Below, in pieces: positions 36,874 to 45,943 of a stretch of DNA of 64,000 bases. The position numbers were made by a program, and so were the translations under genes. The stretch covers positions 2,227,001 through 2,291,000 of the forward strand of contig NZ_CP036132.1 of assembly GCF_018742245.1 (NCBI RefSeq). Direction: 5' to 3'. The DNA comes from Bacillus mycoides. Lineage in GTDB: Bacteria > Bacillota > Bacilli > Bacillales > Bacillaceae_G. How positions within the stretch are numbered: position 1 is the first letter of the stretch; every line of letters starts with the position of its first letter. The notes below the pieces were generated by a model. The model had not been told where the DNA came from, searched no databases, and saw only the letters and a program-made list of their open reading frames with translations.

Positions 36874-38187
36874 TTGGACATATTTAATTTAATCATGGTA
36901 GCGGTTTTAATCGCATGTACTGCATTTTTCGTGGCAATTGAGTTTGCTATTGTAAAAGTAAGAGGTTCAAAGATTGATCAATTTGTATTAGAAGGAAAGA
37001 AGGGTGCGCTGGCAGCTAAGAAAGTGACATCAAACTTGGATGAATATTTGTCAGCTTGTCAATTAGGGATTACAGTTACAGCAATGGGACTTGGAGCACT
37101 AGGTGAACCAACGATTGAGAGACTTTTACATCCTTTATTTGATAAGTGGAACATCAATCCTTCCATTGCAGGTGTATTATCTTTAGGAATTGCTTTTACT
37201 ATAATGACGTACTTACATGTTGTAGTTGGTGAATTAGCACCAAAAACATTGGCGATTCAAAAGGCTGAGAAGGTTACTTTATTACTTTCGGCTCCGCTTA
37301 TCTGGTTCTACAAAATCATGTATCCGTTTATTCGCTTGTTAAATGGCTCTGCAAGGATGATAACCGGAATGTTCGGCTTAAAACCTGCATCAGAGCATGA
37401 TGTAGCACATACAGAAGAAGAATTACGATTGATTCTTTCTGAAAGTTATGAACGTGGAGAAATTAATCAAGCTGAATACAAATATGTAAATAATATTTTT
37501 GAATTTGATAATCGTATTGCGAAAGAAATCATGGTCCCTCGTACAGAAATTATAGGGCTACATGTAGATAATTCTTTAGCAGACCATATGAAAATAATCC
37601 GTGATGAAAAGTACACACGCTACCCAGTATTTGGGGAAGATAAAGATGAAATCATTGGCATGGTGAATGTGAAAGATTTCTTTATTCGTTATATAAATAA
37701 GGAAACAAAAGAATTCAGTTCTATTCAATCGTATACGCGTCCAGTAATTGAAGTAATTGAGACCATACCAATACATAATCTTTTACTACAAATGCAAAAG
37801 AAACGTATTCCGTTGGCTGTCTTATATGATGAATACGGCGGTACGGCTGGTATTGTAACCATTGAGGATATTCTGGAAGAGATTGTAGGAGAAATACGTG
37901 ATGAATACGATGAAGATGAGCGTCCACCCATCCAGCAAATGAATGAAGGTCATGTTGTCGTAGAAGGTAAAGTATTAATTAGCGAATTAAATGATTTACT
38001 AGGATTACATATGAATGATAGTGATGTTGACACAATTGGTGGTTGGATTCTGATGCAGAATTATGATATCCAAGAAGGGCAAACAGTAAATAGCGAAGGA
38101 TATGCATTTAAAATTCTTTCTAAAGACCCTCACCAAATCAAACGTGTTGAAATACAAAAAGAAATGTTGGAAGCAGCAACTGTATAG
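36874..38187 (+). CDS. CNNM/CorC-HlyC family membrane protein (MpfA/YhdP-like)
   Basis: A 437-residue protein. An N-terminal CNNM (DUF21) domain with three or four membrane segments covers about 1-165, and a CBS-domain pair about 205-335 (MVPRTEIIGLHVD, YDEYGGTAGIVTIEDI). A CorC/HlyC C-terminal domain follows (about 345-430). Bacillus MpfA, of this architecture, exports Mg2+; the old label haemolysin is misleading. The start is TTG at 36874 with AAGGGA upstream, since an in-frame TAG directly precedes it. Stop and terminator overlap closely. Confidence 0.88.
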   Translation: MDIFNLIMVAVLIACTAFFVAIEFAIVKVRGSKIDQFVLEGKKGALAAKKVTSNLDEYLSACQLGITVTAMGLGALGEPTIERLLHPLFDKWNINPSIAGVLSLGIAFTIMTYLHVVVGELAPKTLAIQKAEKVTLLLSAPLIWFYKIMYPFIRLLNGSARMITGMFGLKPASEHDVAHTEEELRLILSESYERGEINQAEYKYVNNIFEFDNRIAKEIMVPRTEIIGLHVDNSLADHMKIIRDEKYTRYPVFGEDKDEIIGMVNVKDFFIRYINKETKEFSSIQSYTRPVIEVIETIPIHNLLLQMQKKRIPLAVLYDEYGGTAGIVTIEDILEEIVGEIRDEYDEDERPPIQQMNEGHVVVEGKVLISELNDLLGLHMNDSDVDTIGGWILMQNYDIQEGQTVNSEGYAFKILSKDPHQIKRVEIQKEMLEAATV

Positions 38188-38199
38188 TTGCTGCTTTTT
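38172..38199 (+). terminator. Terminator overlapping the MpfA-like stop codon
   Basis: A perfect 9-bp stem (38172-38180 with 38187-38195) followed by TTTTTA. Confidence 0.85.
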
Positions 38200-38201
38200 A
38201 T

Positions 38202-38282
38202 TCAGCTGATAACATGGTAGCCCTCTTTATTAAATTCATTGATCAACTTTTTACCTGTTAACACATTACCGAAATAGGGCAT
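38202..38282 (-). CDS. Possible 26-residue ORF or gene remnant
   Basis: On the minus strand, AAAGGAAA then ATG at 38282 encodes a 26-residue peptide (start MPYFGNVLTGKK, end GYHVIS). It has good RBS spacing but no recognised family. It may be the leftover end of a lost gene. The remainder of 38283-38574 is AT-rich and holds only the promoter region of the next gene as far as I can see. Confidence 0.3.
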   Translation of the reverse strand: MPYFGNVLTGKKLINEFNKEGYHVIS

Positions 38283-38574
38283 GATTGTTTCCTTTGTATT
38301 CCAGGTTCAACACCCCTTCGATATTGTAAAATGTATCTCATTTATACAAATTGTAATATAATTTAAATGTAAATTCGTAGCGTAAAATAGATTGAAAGTA
38401 ACAAATGTTGAGAAAGGATTCCCTTGTTGAAATTAGTATTTGTATTTCATTAGATAATAAAAAATGTAGAATGATTTCATTTCTGACATTGTTATTTACT
38501 AGTAATCAAAATACAAAATAAAGAATTTTCTCGGCTGGAAATTGTTACACAGTCATAAAATGGAGGCAATAGTT

Positions 38575-39441
38575 ATGCAGCAAATTAAAAAAATAGGAAA
38601 TTCATTTTGGTATATGACACCTGTTTCAGAGACAGATAGACCTATTTTAGGAATGGTAGTTGGAAAAGAAAAGACTTTGATGATAGATGCAGGTAATTCA
38701 GAAGCACATGCACAATTGTTTTTAGAAATGCTAAAAGAGCAAAATATCTCAAATCCTGATTTTGTAGCATTAACGCATTGGCACTGGGATCATATTTTTG
38801 GATTACCTGTATTACAAAATGCATTATCTATCGCACATCTTGAAACAAAAGAAGAGATGAGTACACTTGTTTCTTATGAATGGACAGATGAAGCGTTGGA
38901 CGCACGTGTAAAAGAGGGTACTGAAATTGAATTTTGTGCAGATTGTATCAAAAAAGAGTTTAGTGAACAAGCGAGAAATATTAAAATTATTCCTCCAACT
39001 TTAACATTCCAGAATCAACTTGAATTAGACCTTGGTGAAGTGACATGTGTGTTAAAACATGTGGGCGGAGATCATTCACATGACTCTGTTGTCATTTATA
39101 TTAAAGAAGAAAAGATATTGTTTTTAGGAGACTGTATATATGCAGACATTTTTTCTTCGAAGTGGAACTATACGACGAAACGAACGTTTACATTAATAGA
39201 AGAATTAGAGAAATTTGATGCTGAGACCTATATTCTTTCTCATGGGACAGCAATAAATCGAAATGAATTTTTGCAAGAGGTTCATTTGCTAAAAACAGTA
39301 GGAACTTATACGGAAACTCATAAAGGCGATGAAGAGAAGATAAAGGCAGCGTATAAACGAGACATGGATAGAGAATTAAATGAAGATGAGATAGAAACAA
39401 TAACGTACTTTGTAAATGGTTATGAAATGGTTAATCTGTAA
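38575..39441 (+). CDS. Metallo-beta-lactamase-fold hydrolase
   Basis: About 288 residues. The metal-binding motif LTHWHWDHIFG is near residue 66, with further ligands in GGDHSHDS (about 164), GDCIYAD near 183 and SHGTA near 222. This is the broad MBL superfamily; the substrate is unknown. I chose the ATG at 38575 because GGAGG lies eight bases upstream; the frame also opens at a TTG at 38542 without an RBS. It is monocistronic and ends at a shared terminator. Confidence 0.87.
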   Translation: MQQIKKIGNSFWYMTPVSETDRPILGMVVGKEKTLMIDAGNSEAHAQLFLEMLKEQNISNPDFVALTHWHWDHIFGLPVLQNALSIAHLETKEEMSTLVSYEWTDEALDARVKEGTEIEFCADCIKKEFSEQARNIKIIPPTLTFQNQLELDLGEVTCVLKHVGGDHSHDSVVIYIKEEKILFLGDCIYADIFSSKWNYTTKRTFTLIEELEKFDAETYILSHGTAINRNEFLQEVHLLKTVGTYTETHKGDEEKIKAAYKRDMDRELNEDEIETITYFVNGYEMVNL

Positions 39442-39496
39442 AACCTAACTCTAATTAAATTGATGCTTATTCTGATCAAATGCAATTTAACTGCAC

Positions 39497-39533
39497 AAAA
39501 AGAGTATTGAAAATTAATTCAATACTCTTTTTA
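39497..39533. terminator. Bidirectional terminator
   Basis: A 14-bp stem (about 39498-39511 with 39518-39531) between the MBL-fold and nucleoside hydrolase genes. Confidence 0.82.
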
Positions 39534-39604
39534 ATAATTAAATATTTAGTCCCAACCAATTTCTAAATTTTTTTGCTGGCTCATCACCTGGGTTTATACG
39601 GCTT

Positions 39605-40558
39605 TCAACACTGGTTGTGATTAGCAGCTTTTTTAGCTAATTCAGTAATATATTCAAAGAATGCATCACGTTTCACATCATAAACGACATTTACTGGTCT
39701 TCCGTTAGCAATTTCCACTGTACGTCCTTGGCTGGGTCCGTATGTATGAACGATACTAGTAATCGTTTTTGTTTTTGCAAGATCAGCTCTCCCAACAAAA
39801 GCAGCAGTTAATACATCCCACAAATAGTAGGTAGAGTTAGTTGAAAAGTGAACGAGAGGGGGGACCATTGCATAACATTGACCAAGGAAATCGACACCAA
39901 TATATTTACGGTCTTTTGCCCAGCGTTCACGTACGTCTAAGGTTAGCGGAACTTGGTTTGTACTTTCTAGTGTTACTAAATCAATTTTTATATTAGTGCC
40001 CCATACATGAGCGACTGCTTCGGGATCCCAAAACGAATTCCACTCGGCTGTTCCATCATGCCCAGGTTCATGTACGTTGCCCGCAGTACGAAATGTACCG
40101 CCGATCCAAACGAGGCTTTCAATTTTTTCTTTGATTACAGGCGCTTCATATAGTGCACGGGCAAGATCGGTAAGAGGACCTGTAAATAATAAAGTTGTTT
40201 TCTCCTCAGTTTGTAGAAGAGTTTCTATTAAATGGTGATGCGCAGGTTTGGCCGCTACGGGTGTTACAACTTTCCCAGACTCATTTAAAATTGGTAAAGC
40301 ATCTACATAAAATGCATGCATCCGCCAGTCTTTTGGAAATGGATTTTTCCCACGAGAGTTTGACGCTGCTACTTCAATATTACCTTTTCCGAAGCGATCG
40401 ATAATTTTACGACTTGCAGATAGCGCTGGTTCTAAATAGCAATCTGCTGGGATAATAGAAATACCTGTGAGGTCAATATTGTCCATCTGAAGTAATAGGA
40501 ACAATGAAATTAAATCATCTACACCACCATCATGATTGAAGTACACTTTTTTCATCAT
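39605..40558 (-). CDS. Nucleoside hydrolase (IunH type)
   Basis: About 317 residues with the N-terminal calcium-binding aspartate motif HDGGVDDLISL (a variant of DxDxxxDD), the family segment LLFTGPLTDLARAL near residue 115 and HEPGHDGTAEWNSFWDPEA near 165. It hydrolyses ribonucleosides to base and ribose for purine or pyrimidine salvage. The ATG at 40558 fits GGATGGAG upstream. After the TGA, another frame continues with protein-like sequence, so the 3' end may be shortened by a frameshift (see findings). Confidence 0.9.
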   Translation of the reverse strand: MMKKVYFNHDGGVDDLISLFLLLQMDNIDLTGISIIPADCYLEPALSASRKIIDRFGKGNIEVAASNSRGKNPFPKDWRMHAFYVDALPILNESGKVVTPVAAKPAHHHLIETLLQTEEKTTLLFTGPLTDLARALYEAPVIKEKIESLVWIGGTFRTAGNVHEPGHDGTAEWNSFWDPEAVAHVWGTNIKIDLVTLESTNQVPLTLDVRERWAKDRKYIGVDFLGQCYAMVPPLVHFSTNSTYYLWDVLTAAFVGRADLAKTKTITSIVHTYGPSQGRTVEIANGRPVNVVYDVKRDAFFEYITELAKKAANHNQC

Positions 40559-40591
40559 TGTAATCTCCATCCTATAATATTTAGTCAGGAA

Positions 40592-41194
40592 TTAAATATG
40601 AATTTGGGAAAAATCATCAATAATTTCTACCACTTCAATTCTCCCATTAATTAGTAGCTCAGGAAGTTCATTTCTAACGTTTCCTTTCCAATACTCTCTA
40701 GCCTGTTCAATTTTTTGAGCGAAAGGAATACCATCTTCTTTCGGTAAAAGATTTCCGTCACCTTCAAATGACCTTCCGATTACTCGTAGTTTAACAAGTT
40801 GCAAAACTTCTCGGTTGTAAGAATCAAATAACGCTTTCCATTTCAAAGCATCTTCATAGCTTTTGGAAGCATATAAGCAAGACAACCTTGAAGGGTATTC
40901 AGGATATTCTTGCAGCCTAACCATTTCGACAATCGTTTCTCTAACCGCTCTAATTGTTTGATCTATATAATTTATAACTACTTTAGCATTTTCATTATTT
41001 ATATGTAATTCCTCATTAGTATAATGACTTTTTAAAATTTGAATGGAGTCTTCACCATTAGAATTTAATTGTTCTCTTTCAAAAAAGAAGTGATATAGGG
41101 TATTATTTTGATTTTTATCAAAGTGGATTGTTTGTCCAAGTTTCATTTTATTTTTTGTAACGATGTGATACGAGTAAAATTCAGATTCATTCAT
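40592..41194 (-). CDS. DUF2441 protein
   Basis: About 200 residues beginning [20 protein letters not shown], which I associate with the DUF2441 family. This is a cytosolic protein with a C-terminal [12 protein letters not shown] strand. The family is of unknown function, with some members resembling nucleotide-modifying folds. RBS AGGAGGTTT places the start at 41194; the frame extends upstream to 41224 without an RBS. It precedes the nucleoside hydrolase by 33 bases, so the two may be one transcript. Confidence 0.75.
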   Translation of the reverse strand: MNESEFYSYHIVTKNKMKLGQTIHFDKNQNNTLYHFFFEREQLNSNGEDSIQILKSHYTNEELHINNENAKVVINYIDQTIRAVRETIVEMVRLQEYPEYPSRLSCLYASKSYEDALKWKALFDSYNREVLQLVKLRVIGRSFEGDGNLLPKEDGIPFAQKIEQAREYWKGNVRNELPELLINGRIEVVEIIDDFSQIHI

Positions 41195-41295
41195 GTTATT
41201 AAACCTCCTATGGATAAGTATCATTAATTTTAATGGATGTTAAATTTATTAATTCAACATTTAAATATATAAAACCTTTTAGTGTATGTTGTTAA

Positions 41296-41330
41296 AAAGC
41301 TGTACCTTTTTTGTATAAGGGTACAGCTTT
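41296..41330. terminator. Hairpin upstream of the DUF2441 gene
   Basis: An 11-bp stem (41296-41306 with 41320-41330). It has T-runs inside the loop and on the minus-strand side, so its direction is unclear. Confidence 0.5.
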
Positions 41331-41422
41331 CGTTGTACTATTTGTTTGGACTTTATATGGAAAAATGTAGCGTTTATTCGCCCGTTGAAAAATTAATATC
41401 AATTTAAAGGGGAGAGCTAAGT

Positions 41423-41521
41423 ATGTAAAGAAAAAATATAAGTGAATGTGATCTCGATTTGTGGTGGGATAAAATTCATTTTGGAGTAGGACTTAGTCGG
41501 AAGGAAAACTCATACATTTAG
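41423..41521 (+). pseudogene. Short ORF with a stop at codon 2
   Basis: GGGGAGAGC precedes ATG at 41423, but the second codon is TAA. The frame then stays open for 30 codons with protein-like content (SECDLDLWWDKIHFGVGLS) and ends at 41521. A single change, TAA for AAA, would explain it. It may be a dead small gene or the start of a larger lost gene. I do not recognise the family. Confidence 0.4.
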
Positions 41522-41581
41522 TAGTTAGTTAAAAATGAAAGTCTAATAGTAAGGGTATTATACATAAGGGAGAGACGAAAA

Positions 41582-42475
41582 GTGACTAATTATATGTTAA
41601 AAGATCGTGAACTTTATTTAGATGTCTCCGGTATTAATCATTGGTGTAAAGTTGCAGGGGCAGCTCATAATACAGTTCCTCTCATTATTGTACATGGAGG
41701 TCCAGGCGGTAATCATTATGTATTTGAGAGAACTCTGGGAATGAAATTAGAAGAATATTTAACTGTAGTTTATTATGAACAAAGAGGATGTGGGCGTAGC
41801 GAGGCACCTCAAGATGACAATGACTATTCTATAAATACTTTAGCAGAAGATTTGGAGGAATTAAGAAAGCGATTAAATATAAACAAGGTAAATTTGTTAG
41901 GATATTCTTTTGGTGGACAACTTTGTTTAGAGTATGCTTTAAAATACCCAGAAGCAGTTGAGAAAATGGTATTACAGGCACCATTATTAGACGATTATGA
42001 TGAAGTGTATAATGTGCAGATAGAAGGGTTCCTAAAAGTAACGGAAGGGAAAATGAAAGAACAAATATCTATAATTAGTAAGTCGGAAATCTCCTTGAAA
42101 GAAAAAAATAATCAAGTTTGGAACATTGTTGATACTGAAGTTGTTGATCGGCTATTGTTTAAAAATCAAGAATTTGCAAAGTTAAATCGTAGTCTTTGGG
42201 AAGAAAGTCATTTAAGTAATACAGGGAAGATGAGTAAAGTTATTTTTGAAACGAAATCAATTGTACCGCTTATTGAGCGCATTAATGATTTGGAACAAGA
42301 TACATGTGTCATTGTTGGAGCGCATGACTATAATACTGGTGTGGAAATGAGCAAAAGGATAACGAGTCATATGAAAAATAGTAAACTTGTTATATTTGAA
42401 AATAGTGCACATTTTCCAGATATCGAAGAAACAGATAATGTATGTGAAACGATTATAGAGTTTTTAGAAATATAG
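41582..42475 (+). CDS. Alpha/beta hydrolase, prolyl-aminopeptidase-like
   Basis: A 297-residue soluble enzyme: oxyanion loop VHGGPGGNHYVFE near residue 38, YYEQRGCGRSEAP near 66, nucleophile elbow GYSFGG with Ser near 109, and terminal His in NSAHFPDIEE near 280. The HGGPG motif is typical of proline iminopeptidases and related lactonases or esterases. The start is GTG at 41582, with AAGGGAGAG nine bases upstream. It has no operon partner. Confidence 0.88.
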   Translation: MTNYMLKDRELYLDVSGINHWCKVAGAAHNTVPLIIVHGGPGGNHYVFERTLGMKLEEYLTVVYYEQRGCGRSEAPQDDNDYSINTLAEDLEELRKRLNINKVNLLGYSFGGQLCLEYALKYPEAVEKMVLQAPLLDDYDEVYNVQIEGFLKVTEGKMKEQISIISKSEISLKEKNNQVWNIVDTEVVDRLLFKNQEFAKLNRSLWEESHLSNTGKMSKVIFETKSIVPLIERINDLEQDTCVIVGAHDYNTGVEMSKRITSHMKNSKLVIFENSAHFPDIEETDNVCETIIEFLEI

Positions 42476-42560
42476 TATAAAAACACGGATAGGATTAATT
42501 GTTTGAATATTGAATTATACAATGTGTGAATTGTTTATTTATAATTTGGGAGGATGCAAT

Positions 42561-42930
42561 ATGATTGAATATAGAAAAGCAAGAGTGGAATGGTTGGTTT
42601 GTTGCAAGTGATAATGGAGAAATACTCGGTGCTGGTGGTTTCACTGGTAAAGCGACAGCAGAGTTATTTGTAATATATTTAAATCCAAATAGAAAAAGAG
42701 AAGGTATCGGTACAGAATTACTTTCTATAATTACAAATGATCAAATTGAACGTGGTGCAAAAGAACAATGGGTTTCAGTTGCAAAAGATAATGCTATGGG
42801 GATTCCATTTTATGAAGCAGTTGGATTTAAATACCAAGATGAAAGACCAGCTTATGGACTACCTGTAGGTGAAGGTTTCACATCTATTCGATACAAACGT
42901 GAGTTAGCAATTAGCTTAGTTGAAAGATAA
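42561..42930 (+). pseudogene. GNAT acetyltransferase with 5' deletion/frameshift
   Basis: GGGAGG with ATG at 42561 begins EYRKA, a normal GNAT start, but that frame ends after 16 codons. The rest of a GNAT (GWFVASDNGEILGAGGF, NRKREGIGTELL, FYEAVGFKYQ) runs in another frame to 42930. About 50 residues expected between these parts are missing, so a deletion has fused start and body out of frame. The TTG at 42565 could begin the second frame but would lack the first strand and helix of the fold. Confidence 0.72.
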
Positions 42931-43235
42931 GTAAAAAAGACCTCGTCCGAATTATATTTAGGTTATAGTTGTTGAAGTCAATAAAAGTAAAGGCAAGGAC
43001 CTATTTGATATGTATAATATGTTTTTGCTTTTATATTATAGTTAGTTTTGAAAAAAGTTTGATAAAAAGGTCTATTTTGTAGGGTAATTACCTATTCATA
43101 AAATAACACTAATTTTTTGTACACTGTTGCTATAAATTCTCGCGAGAGTTGGAAAATAGCCGGGTTTCCAACCTGATGTGGTGATGAGGTGCGAAGCTAT
43201 TATGAGTGCAGTGACATAACTAGGAGGTTTCCACT

Positions 43236-43739
43236 ATGACAACTTTATTTAAAGCTATGGAGTTCCAGCTGAAAACTGAACGACTTGATTTGAGTATGTG
43301 GGAGGAATCTGATTCAGCCTGGATGAGAGAATTAATTGGCGAACGTGGTGTGGATATGCCAACCCTTGACGCCGTTCGTAGCATGCTTATCGAGATGCGT
43401 AAGAAAGCAAGTGAAAATGGTATTTCCCTTCTCACTATTCGAAGGCGAGACGAAGGTGATTTCATCGGATACTGTGGCTTGATTATCGGTCGTTCCACAC
43501 TGGAAGAGCCGGAGATCGCATACGAGTTGTTCCGCAGTGCTCATCGTAAAGGCTATGCGACTGAGGCAGCATCCGTTGTGCTGGACGCTGCGATTGCTAC
43601 CGGGCGCCGCAGACTTTGGTCGACTGTAGGCGCTTGGAATGTTGCGTCTTTCCGGGTGTTAGAGAAGATAGGATTTGAGAGGCATCACAGTACGTGGGAC
43701 GAGCGTGGTGAGATTGTTTGGAACGTACGCGACCTTTAG
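43236..43739 (+). CDS. GNAT acetyltransferase (RimJ-like), GC-rich
   Basis: A 167-residue GNAT: acceptor-binding region RRRDEGDFIGYCGLIIG near 69 and acetyl-CoA loop RSAHRKGYATEAASVVLDAA near 109, with WNVASFRVLEKIGFERH near 143. This is the RimJ/RimL-like branch that acetylates protein N-termini or small amines. AGGAGGTTT precedes the ATG. Codon use is visibly richer in G and C than all neighbours, as is about 90 bases of leader, which suggests recent transfer. Confidence 0.88.
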   Translation: MTTLFKAMEFQLKTERLDLSMWEESDSAWMRELIGERGVDMPTLDAVRSMLIEMRKKASENGISLLTIRRRDEGDFIGYCGLIIGRSTLEEPEIAYELFRSAHRKGYATEAASVVLDAAIATGRRRLWSTVGAWNVASFRVLEKIGFERHHSTWDERGEIVWNVRDL

Positions 43740-44143
43740 AAATCCCGGACCTAACTCGAAACTATTGAAAAGGAGAACAGCCCATTAGTTTTGGGGGAAA
43801 TCCAGATAAAGATAAAATGACTGATTTATAACCCAAATAGTGACAAATTATAACTGAAGCATGTCCTCCTTCCGAATTCAGTAAAGGGTAAGCCTTTCTA
43901 TTAACAATGGGTATTTCTTGAGCTCTCATTAAAATACTCTCCCGTCCTTTGTTTATCTTTAGGCTACCTCTAATCAAATTAGGATTGTTTATTTAATGTC
44001 CTCGAAAGTGGAGTGCTGCCTTCGCACCGAGGCTTTGTCCTCTTCCCAAAACCAAACGAACGTTTCAAGGTATATATCTATATTATACTGATTAAACTGA
44101 ATGTTTATTTTTTTGCTTATTTCATTCATTATGTAAATAAAAA
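43740..44143. other. Intergenic stretch with one doubtful small ORF
   Basis: About 400 bases between the GC-rich GNAT and the next terminator. The only candidate is a minus-strand 55-codon ORF, 43929 down to 43762, preceded by GGGAGAG. It encodes MRAQEIPIVNRKAYPLLNSE and onward and matches nothing I know. The stretch near 43995-44050 is locally GC-rich. I see no inverted ends of an insertion sequence. Confidence 0.4.
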
Positions 44144-44178
44144 AGGATAATTAGCCCTCATAATGGACTAACTATCCT
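44136..44178 (-). terminator. Terminator of the methyltransferase gene
   Basis: An 11-bp stem with one mismatch (44144-44154 with 44168-44178), followed by a T-run on the minus strand. Confidence 0.8.
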
Positions 44179-44247
44179 ATTATTATATGAATTTAATAAA
44201 ATCGAGGTCTTTTTTGTATACGATATAATATATAAGCTATAGATTAA

Positions 44248-45069
44248 TCATTTTTCAAACCGTATATGAACGAACTTCAACATCTTTATTAAATTTACAA
44301 TCCGCATCATGATTCGTGTACTTCCATCCCAATCTTTATTTGTAGGTATATGTTTAAAGAAAGGGGAACAGCTTAATATTTTTATGTTAGAAGACCATCT
44401 TTCTATTGATTTTGGATTGTTTACATAAAAATACATCATAGCACCGTTATTACCAGATTTTTTTACAGTAGCATTCGAAAGCGTCAGTGCGAACTTTGAT
44501 TCAGCGTCAAAATATAATTCTCCTCCAGGAAAACGTTTTGCCATAGCGACAATTATCTCCTTCAGTTCCTCTTCTTTAAAGTAATAAAACACACCTGCTG
44601 ATATAAAAAGAATACCGTCTTTTGGATCATATTTTATATCGTTGAACCAAGAAGTGTCAAAAAATGATTTGGCAATGTTTATATTTCGTGGTGTATCTTC
44701 AATTAATGTTTTGCGGAAAGCGATCGCATCAGGCAAATCAAGGTTATACCACTGTATAGTACCGTTATCAATTCTTGAAAAAGTAGTGTCTAGTCCAGAA
44801 CCGATATTTACTATAGTAGCATTCGGATTCTTTGTAATAAATTGTTTTATAGTATCATCAATTTTTCGTGCACGGGTAATGTAAGTGATACATCCGTATT
44901 CGCCAAATGTATCTGCTATTTTAGAGAAATCAAAGTCGCATTCTTTAATAATCCGAATAGCTTCCGTATCATCTAAAATATCCTTGTTTTTCTCACTACC
45001 ATACGCTCGTCCCCATAGTGGAATAAGCATAGTACCTTGAACTGATTGTAAATCTATTTCTTTAACCAT
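44248..45069 (-). CDS. SAM-dependent methyltransferase, PPM/LCMT type
   Basis: A 273-residue protein with ATIVNIGSGLDTTFSRID near residue 84, WYNLDLPDAIAFRK near 107, and YYFKEEELKEIIVAMAKRFPG near 165. This spacing is typical of the leucine-carboxyl/polyketide O-methyltransferase branch rather than the usual small-molecule group. The substrate is unknown. AGGACG precedes the ATG. A MarR-type regulator gene lies 48 bases upstream in the same direction, so the enzyme is probably under its control. Confidence 0.82.
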   Translation of the reverse strand: MVKEIDLQSVQGTMLIPLWGRAYGSEKNKDILDDTEAIRIIKECDFDFSKIADTFGEYGCITYITRARKIDDTIKQFITKNPNATIVNIGSGLDTTFSRIDNGTIQWYNLDLPDAIAFRKTLIEDTPRNINIAKSFFDTSWFNDIKYDPKDGILFISAGVFYYFKEEELKEIIVAMAKRFPGGELYFDAESKFALTLSNATVKKSGNNGAMMYFYVNNPKSIERWSSNIKILSCSPFFKHIPTNKDWDGSTRIMMRIVNLIKMLKFVHIRFEK

Positions 45070-45117
45070 GAAACGTCCTCCGTTTAATAATAAAAAATAT
45101 TATATATATATATATGA

Positions 45118-45558
45118 TTAGTCGTTATTTAGCATTTTTGATAGCATTTTATTTGTTTTATACAGTCCGTAAGTTAAATCATGTTGATCTTCTTCATTGA
45201 GTTTTTCAAGATTACTAGTGAAATTATTATAAATTTGTTTCCATCTTTCATAATGTGCTTTTTTAGCTTTATCTGTTAAGGAAATTAAAACAGCTCGTTT
45301 ATCTACTGTATCTTGTTTTTTTATAATGTATCCGTTTTGCTCTAAATTACGAACGGTTACACTTAATTGTTGTTTAGGTATGTTTAAATAACTAGCAATC
45401 ATTTTTAAATTTACAGCGACCTTTTTCTGGGCAATATACTCAACTATGTGTTGCTCTAAATGTGTAAATTCAGTGGATTTCTCTGATAATAATTTGAAAG
45501 TACCTGACATATTTAATAATAAATTCATGTATTCGTTTAATAATTCGTTTTGGGGCAT
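45118..45558 (-). CDS. MarR-family transcriptional regulator
   Basis: A 146-residue winged helix: EQHIVEYIAQKKVAVNLKMI, recognition helix region YLNIPKQQLSVTVRNLEQNG near residue 66, and wing KKQDTVDKRAVLISLT near 93. MarR proteins repress their own operon and release DNA on binding a ligand. It is the first gene before the methyltransferase, and a palindrome lies 54 bases upstream. RBS GGAAGCG precedes the ATG. Confidence 0.9.
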   Translation of the reverse strand: MPQNELLNEYMNLLLNMSGTFKLLSEKSTEFTHLEQHIVEYIAQKKVAVNLKMIASYLNIPKQQLSVTVRNLEQNGYIIKKQDTVDKRAVLISLTDKAKKAHYERWKQIYNNFTSNLEKLNEEDQHDLTYGLYKTNKMLSKMLNND

Positions 45559-45611
45559 TATTTTCGCTTCCTTTATGTATTTAGTAATTATTTTATTACT
45601 ATTTTAATGAT

Positions 45612-45634
45612 TAATCAAATTGTTTAATTGATTA
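45612..45634. promoter_or_regulatory. Candidate MarR operator
   Basis: The inverted repeat TAATCAA (45612-45618) and TTGATTA (45628-45634) around an AT-rich centre, upstream of the MarR gene. Size and place suit autoregulation. Confidence 0.5.
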
Positions 45635-45848
45635 TAGTAAACAAATATTTACTATATTATTATTTTTGGAACTATACAAACAGAGGTAGAAGAGTATAAG
45701 AGGTGTTTTTGGGGTAGGAGAATATGATAGAAAATAAAATATTACTAAATACATATAACTAATGCATGTAATGTCTTTTTCAGTTATTATGCTATAAATA
45801 ATTTTATGGTAAAATCTTTAACATAATTAAATAAAGGGGTAGTATTCT

Positions 45849-45920
45849 ATGGGTTATTTCTCAAATAGTTTATTAGTTTTGTTTGTTCTTATCGTCTGTA
45901 GCTGTATGATTTTTGGTTGA
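45849..45920 (+). CDS. 23-residue hydrophobic peptide (YjcZ/SscA-like)
   Basis: AAAGGGGTAG at good spacing precedes ATG at 45849, and the ORF encodes MGYFSNSLLVLFVLIVCSCM plus three residues. It is a single membrane segment with two cysteines. A strong terminator follows 24 bases after the stop, so this is a complete small transcription unit. Size and the M-G-Y plus hydrophobic run recall the YjcZ/SscA-type sporulation peptides of bacilli; that assignment is tentative. Confidence 0.65.
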   Translation: MGYFSNSLLVLFVLIVCSCMIFG

Positions 45921-45943
45921 TAATATAATGATAGATTTATATA

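Noticed and set aside
36831..36888. A GTG reading frame directly at AGGAGGTG (16 codons) overlapping the MpfA-like start, as a second leader peptide.
   Set aside because: The GTG lies inside its own RBS with no spacing, so initiation there is unlikely.
43762..43929. A 55-codon minus-strand ORF with a GGGAGAG upstream.
   Set aside because: No family likeness and odd composition; recorded only in the intergenic description, not as a gene.
43188..44028. A 9-bp word (GGTGCGAAG) occurs inverted at 43188-43196 and 44020-44028, around the GC-rich GNAT, hinting at element ends.
   Set aside because: Only nine bases match, flanks do not extend the match, there is no target duplication and no transposase; chance is sufficient.
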